Assembly (NCBI GenBank): GCA_025356765.1 | Contig: JANXRO010000147.1 | Coordinates: 1-15,684 of the forward strand | Source of the DNA: Hyphomicrobiales bacterium | GTDB taxonomy: Bacteria > Pseudomonadota > Alphaproteobacteria > Rhizobiales > Aestuariivirgaceae | Direction: 5' to 3' | Length of the DNA stretch: 15,684 nucleotides | The notes under the pieces: model-generated | Told to the model about the DNA's origin: nothing | The model's database searches: none | What the model saw: only the letters and a program-made list of their open reading frames with translations | Position numbers and translations under genes: made by a program | Shown here: positions 14,486 to 15,684 of the stretch, piece by piece | Layout of the letters: each line of letters begins with the position of its first letter | Position numbering within the stretch: position 1 is the first letter of the stretch

Positions 14486-15616
14486 CTAATTTTCGGGCAC
14501 AATAGCTTGGTATGTTCCGTCATGCCATGCAAACCACGTGAAATTGAGGTTTTTTACATCGCCCTGGGCATCAAATTGCAGCGGCCCAAGGGCAGTGTTA
14601 ACGCTTTGACCCTGTTTCAACAAGTCGCTGATGGCTAAACCTGAGTGCGGGCCTTTGGCCTTTGCTGCTGCTACAAAAAGTTCGGTTGCCGCATAGCTAG
14701 GCAAGGTTGCGCCATCAGCAGTTTGGCCAGCAAGTTTCAATGCCGCAATCACCGCGTGGGAAGCAGCATCGCGTTGCGGGTCTGGCGCAAAGCTTGCCAT
14801 GGTGTTCTCACCCGCTGGGCCTGCCGCTTCCCAATATTGATCAGCCAACAGCGCGTCACTGCCATAGAACTTCAAGGCCAAGCCTGCTTGGGTGGCCCCG
14901 GCAACAATGTGGCCAGCATCGCTTGGGTTCATTGCAAAAAATATGGTGGATATTTGCTGGGCTTTGATTTTGTTGAGAAGCGTTGAAAAATCTTTCGCAT
15001 CAGGTTCTATGCTGGCAACTAAGCTGGGCGGCTTGCCATAGGCTTCAACAAACTGCGTGGTGATTGCTTTGTTGTTTGGACTTCCATCATTCAGAACGGC
15101 AACATTCGCATCGGCCCGTTTTTGCAAAATGCGCTTGGCTGCAAATGCACCCTGCATATCATCACGCACGGCAAGGCGAACAACATTGCCAAGGCCTGAT
15201 GTTGTCAGCGCAGGCAAACTGGCCGCAGGTGAAATCATGCTGATCTGGGCCTTGGCATAAAGCTTTGCGGCATTGAGCGATGGATAAGAGCAAAAATGAC
15301 CAATCACCACGTCAACGCTTTGGTTGATTAAGGTCTGCGCCGCATCTTCGGCTTTGCGATTGTCGCACTGATCATCTGCGCTGATGATAGAAAGATTTTC
15401 ACCATTGATGCCGCCCGTGGCGTTGGCTGCGTCAACAGCTGCTTTTACACCGTTCAACATTTGTGTGCCAAAGCTTTGGTATTGTCCGGAAAACGGGCCT
15501 GCCACGCCAATCACAATATCTGCGCGGGCAGGCAAGACCGTAAAAAGCAAACTCGCCGTAAAACACGCGAGAATGAAAGTCGGAATATTTATGGCTTTGG
15601 TGAAACGCAATGTCAT
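14486..15616 (-). CDS. LivJ/LivK-like amino-acid ABC transporter substrate-binding protein
   Basis: A 376-residue periplasmic binding protein of the branched-chain amino-acid type (Peripla_BP_6, type I fold). A signal peptide (hydrophobic IPTFILACFTASLLFTVL, cleavage after ARA near residue 32) precedes IVIGVAGPFSGQYQSFGTQM. The segment SADDQCDNRKAE and VIGHFCSYPS holds Cys84 and Cys109, 25 residues apart as in the disulfide of E. coli LivJ/LivK. ISPAASLPALT and FFAMNPSDAGHIVAGATQAG are further family blocks. The ligand cannot be deduced. No permease or ATPase genes follow, so it is an orphan binding protein here, although components could lie beyond the right edge. ATG 15616 is the most upstream start before an in-frame stop (15644-15646); its GGGG ribosome site is very close, so TTG 15610 is possible. 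A terminator-like hairpin abuts the start. Confidence 0.93.
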   Translation of the reverse strand: MTLRFTKAINIPTFILACFTASLLFTVLPARADIVIGVAGPFSGQYQSFGTQMLNGVKAAVDAANATGGINGENLSIISADDQCDNRKAEDAAQTLINQSVDVVIGHFCSYPSLNAAKLYAKAQISMISPAASLPALTTSGLGNVVRLAVRDDMQGAFAAKRILQKRADANVAVLNDGSPNNKAITTQFVEAYGKPPSLVASIEPDAKDFSTLLNKIKAQQISTIFFAMNPSDAGHIVAGATQAGLALKFYGSDALLADQYWEAAGPAGENTMASFAPDPQRDAASHAVIAALKLAGQTADGATLPSYAATELFVAAAKAKGPHSGLAISDLLKQGQSVNTALGPLQFDAQGDVKNLNFTWFAWHDGTYQAIVPEN

Positions 15617-15622
15617 CGCCCC

Positions 15623-15656
15623 AAAAAAAGAACCCGTGCGAAGTTAATCGCACGGG
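15623..15656 (-). terminator. Intrinsic terminator or attenuator immediately upstream of the binding-protein start
   Basis: Reading on the minus strand, CCCGTGCG (15656-15649) and CGCACGGG (15640-15633) form a perfect, GC-rich 8-bp stem with an 8-base loop, followed by TTCTTTTTTT (15632-15623). That is a textbook rho-independent terminator. The T-run ends only 6 bases before the ATG at 15616. Either it ends a minus-strand gene lying beyond the right edge, with the next promoter hidden in or before it, or it is a leader attenuator for the binding-protein operon. Confidence 0.8.
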
Positions 15657-15684
15657 CTCTCATCAAACAAGATAAATCTTAGTT

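Noticed and set aside
15669..15682. Short AAGAT/ATCTT inverted repeat at the right edge
   Set aside because: Only 5-bp AT-rich arms, and the window ends before context can be judged.
1..15684. Mobile elements, CRISPR arrays, tRNA or rRNA genes, phage or defence genes
   Set aside because: No transposase, integrase, regular spaced repeat, tRNA cloverleaf or rRNA segment was recognised; genes and spacing look like stable chromosome.

Overview
The window looks like ordinary chromosomal DNA from an alphaproteobacterium, probably near Hyphomicrobiales. The pointers are an HdaA-type DnaA homologue with a QLLLDL clamp motif, a DUF2066 / CDP-alcohol phosphatidyltransferase / AI-2E permease / hdaA / ppk / ppx run, an orphan LivJ/K-like binding protein and a stand-alone Lrp/AsnC effector domain. 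Base composition is near half G+C by eye. The taxonomic call is an inference from gene content. Coding density is very high, with no gap over 100 bases. I see no rRNA, tRNA, CRISPR array, transposase or integrase.

Layout. (1) 1-1185: a metaxin/FAX-type glutathione S-transferase running off the left edge (minus strand) is divergent from a YafY-type HTH-WYL regulator (plus). A 9-bp-arm palindrome with an extra half-site lies between them. (2) 1180-2831: purM-purN on the minus strand, two steps of purine synthesis, overlapping each other by 4 bp and overlapping the WYL gene tail-to-tail by 6 bp. (3) 2910-10035: a tight plus-strand run of DUF2066 secreted protein, CDP-alcohol phosphatidyltransferase, AI-2E permease, hdaA, ppk and ppx, mostly linked by stop/start overlaps. 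(4) 10036-11680: a secreted PhoA-family alkaline phosphatase with a Pho-box-like direct repeat directly behind the ppx stop codon, closed by a strong hairpin terminator. (5) 11679-15616, minus strand: LivJ/K-like amino-acid-binding protein, 78-residue Lrp/AsnC effector domain, purB and rnd in one direction with short gaps. An intrinsic-terminator-like hairpin abuts the start codon of the first gene.

How the genes fit together. PurN, PurM and PurB act in de novo IMP/AMP synthesis. PPK and PPX make and degrade polyphosphate, and the next gene encodes a phosphatase that scavenges phosphate outside the cytoplasm, so 6392-11630 reads as a phosphate storage and acquisition segment. HdaA (regulatory inactivation of DnaA) sits in the same transcription unit as PPK, placing a replication brake beside a phosphate/energy store. 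The most notable non-coding signals are the WYL/GST operator (445-476), the Pho-box candidate (10036-10053) and the terminator or attenuator at 15623-15656. I found no clearly new defence or mobile system; most genes are recognisable housekeeping families.
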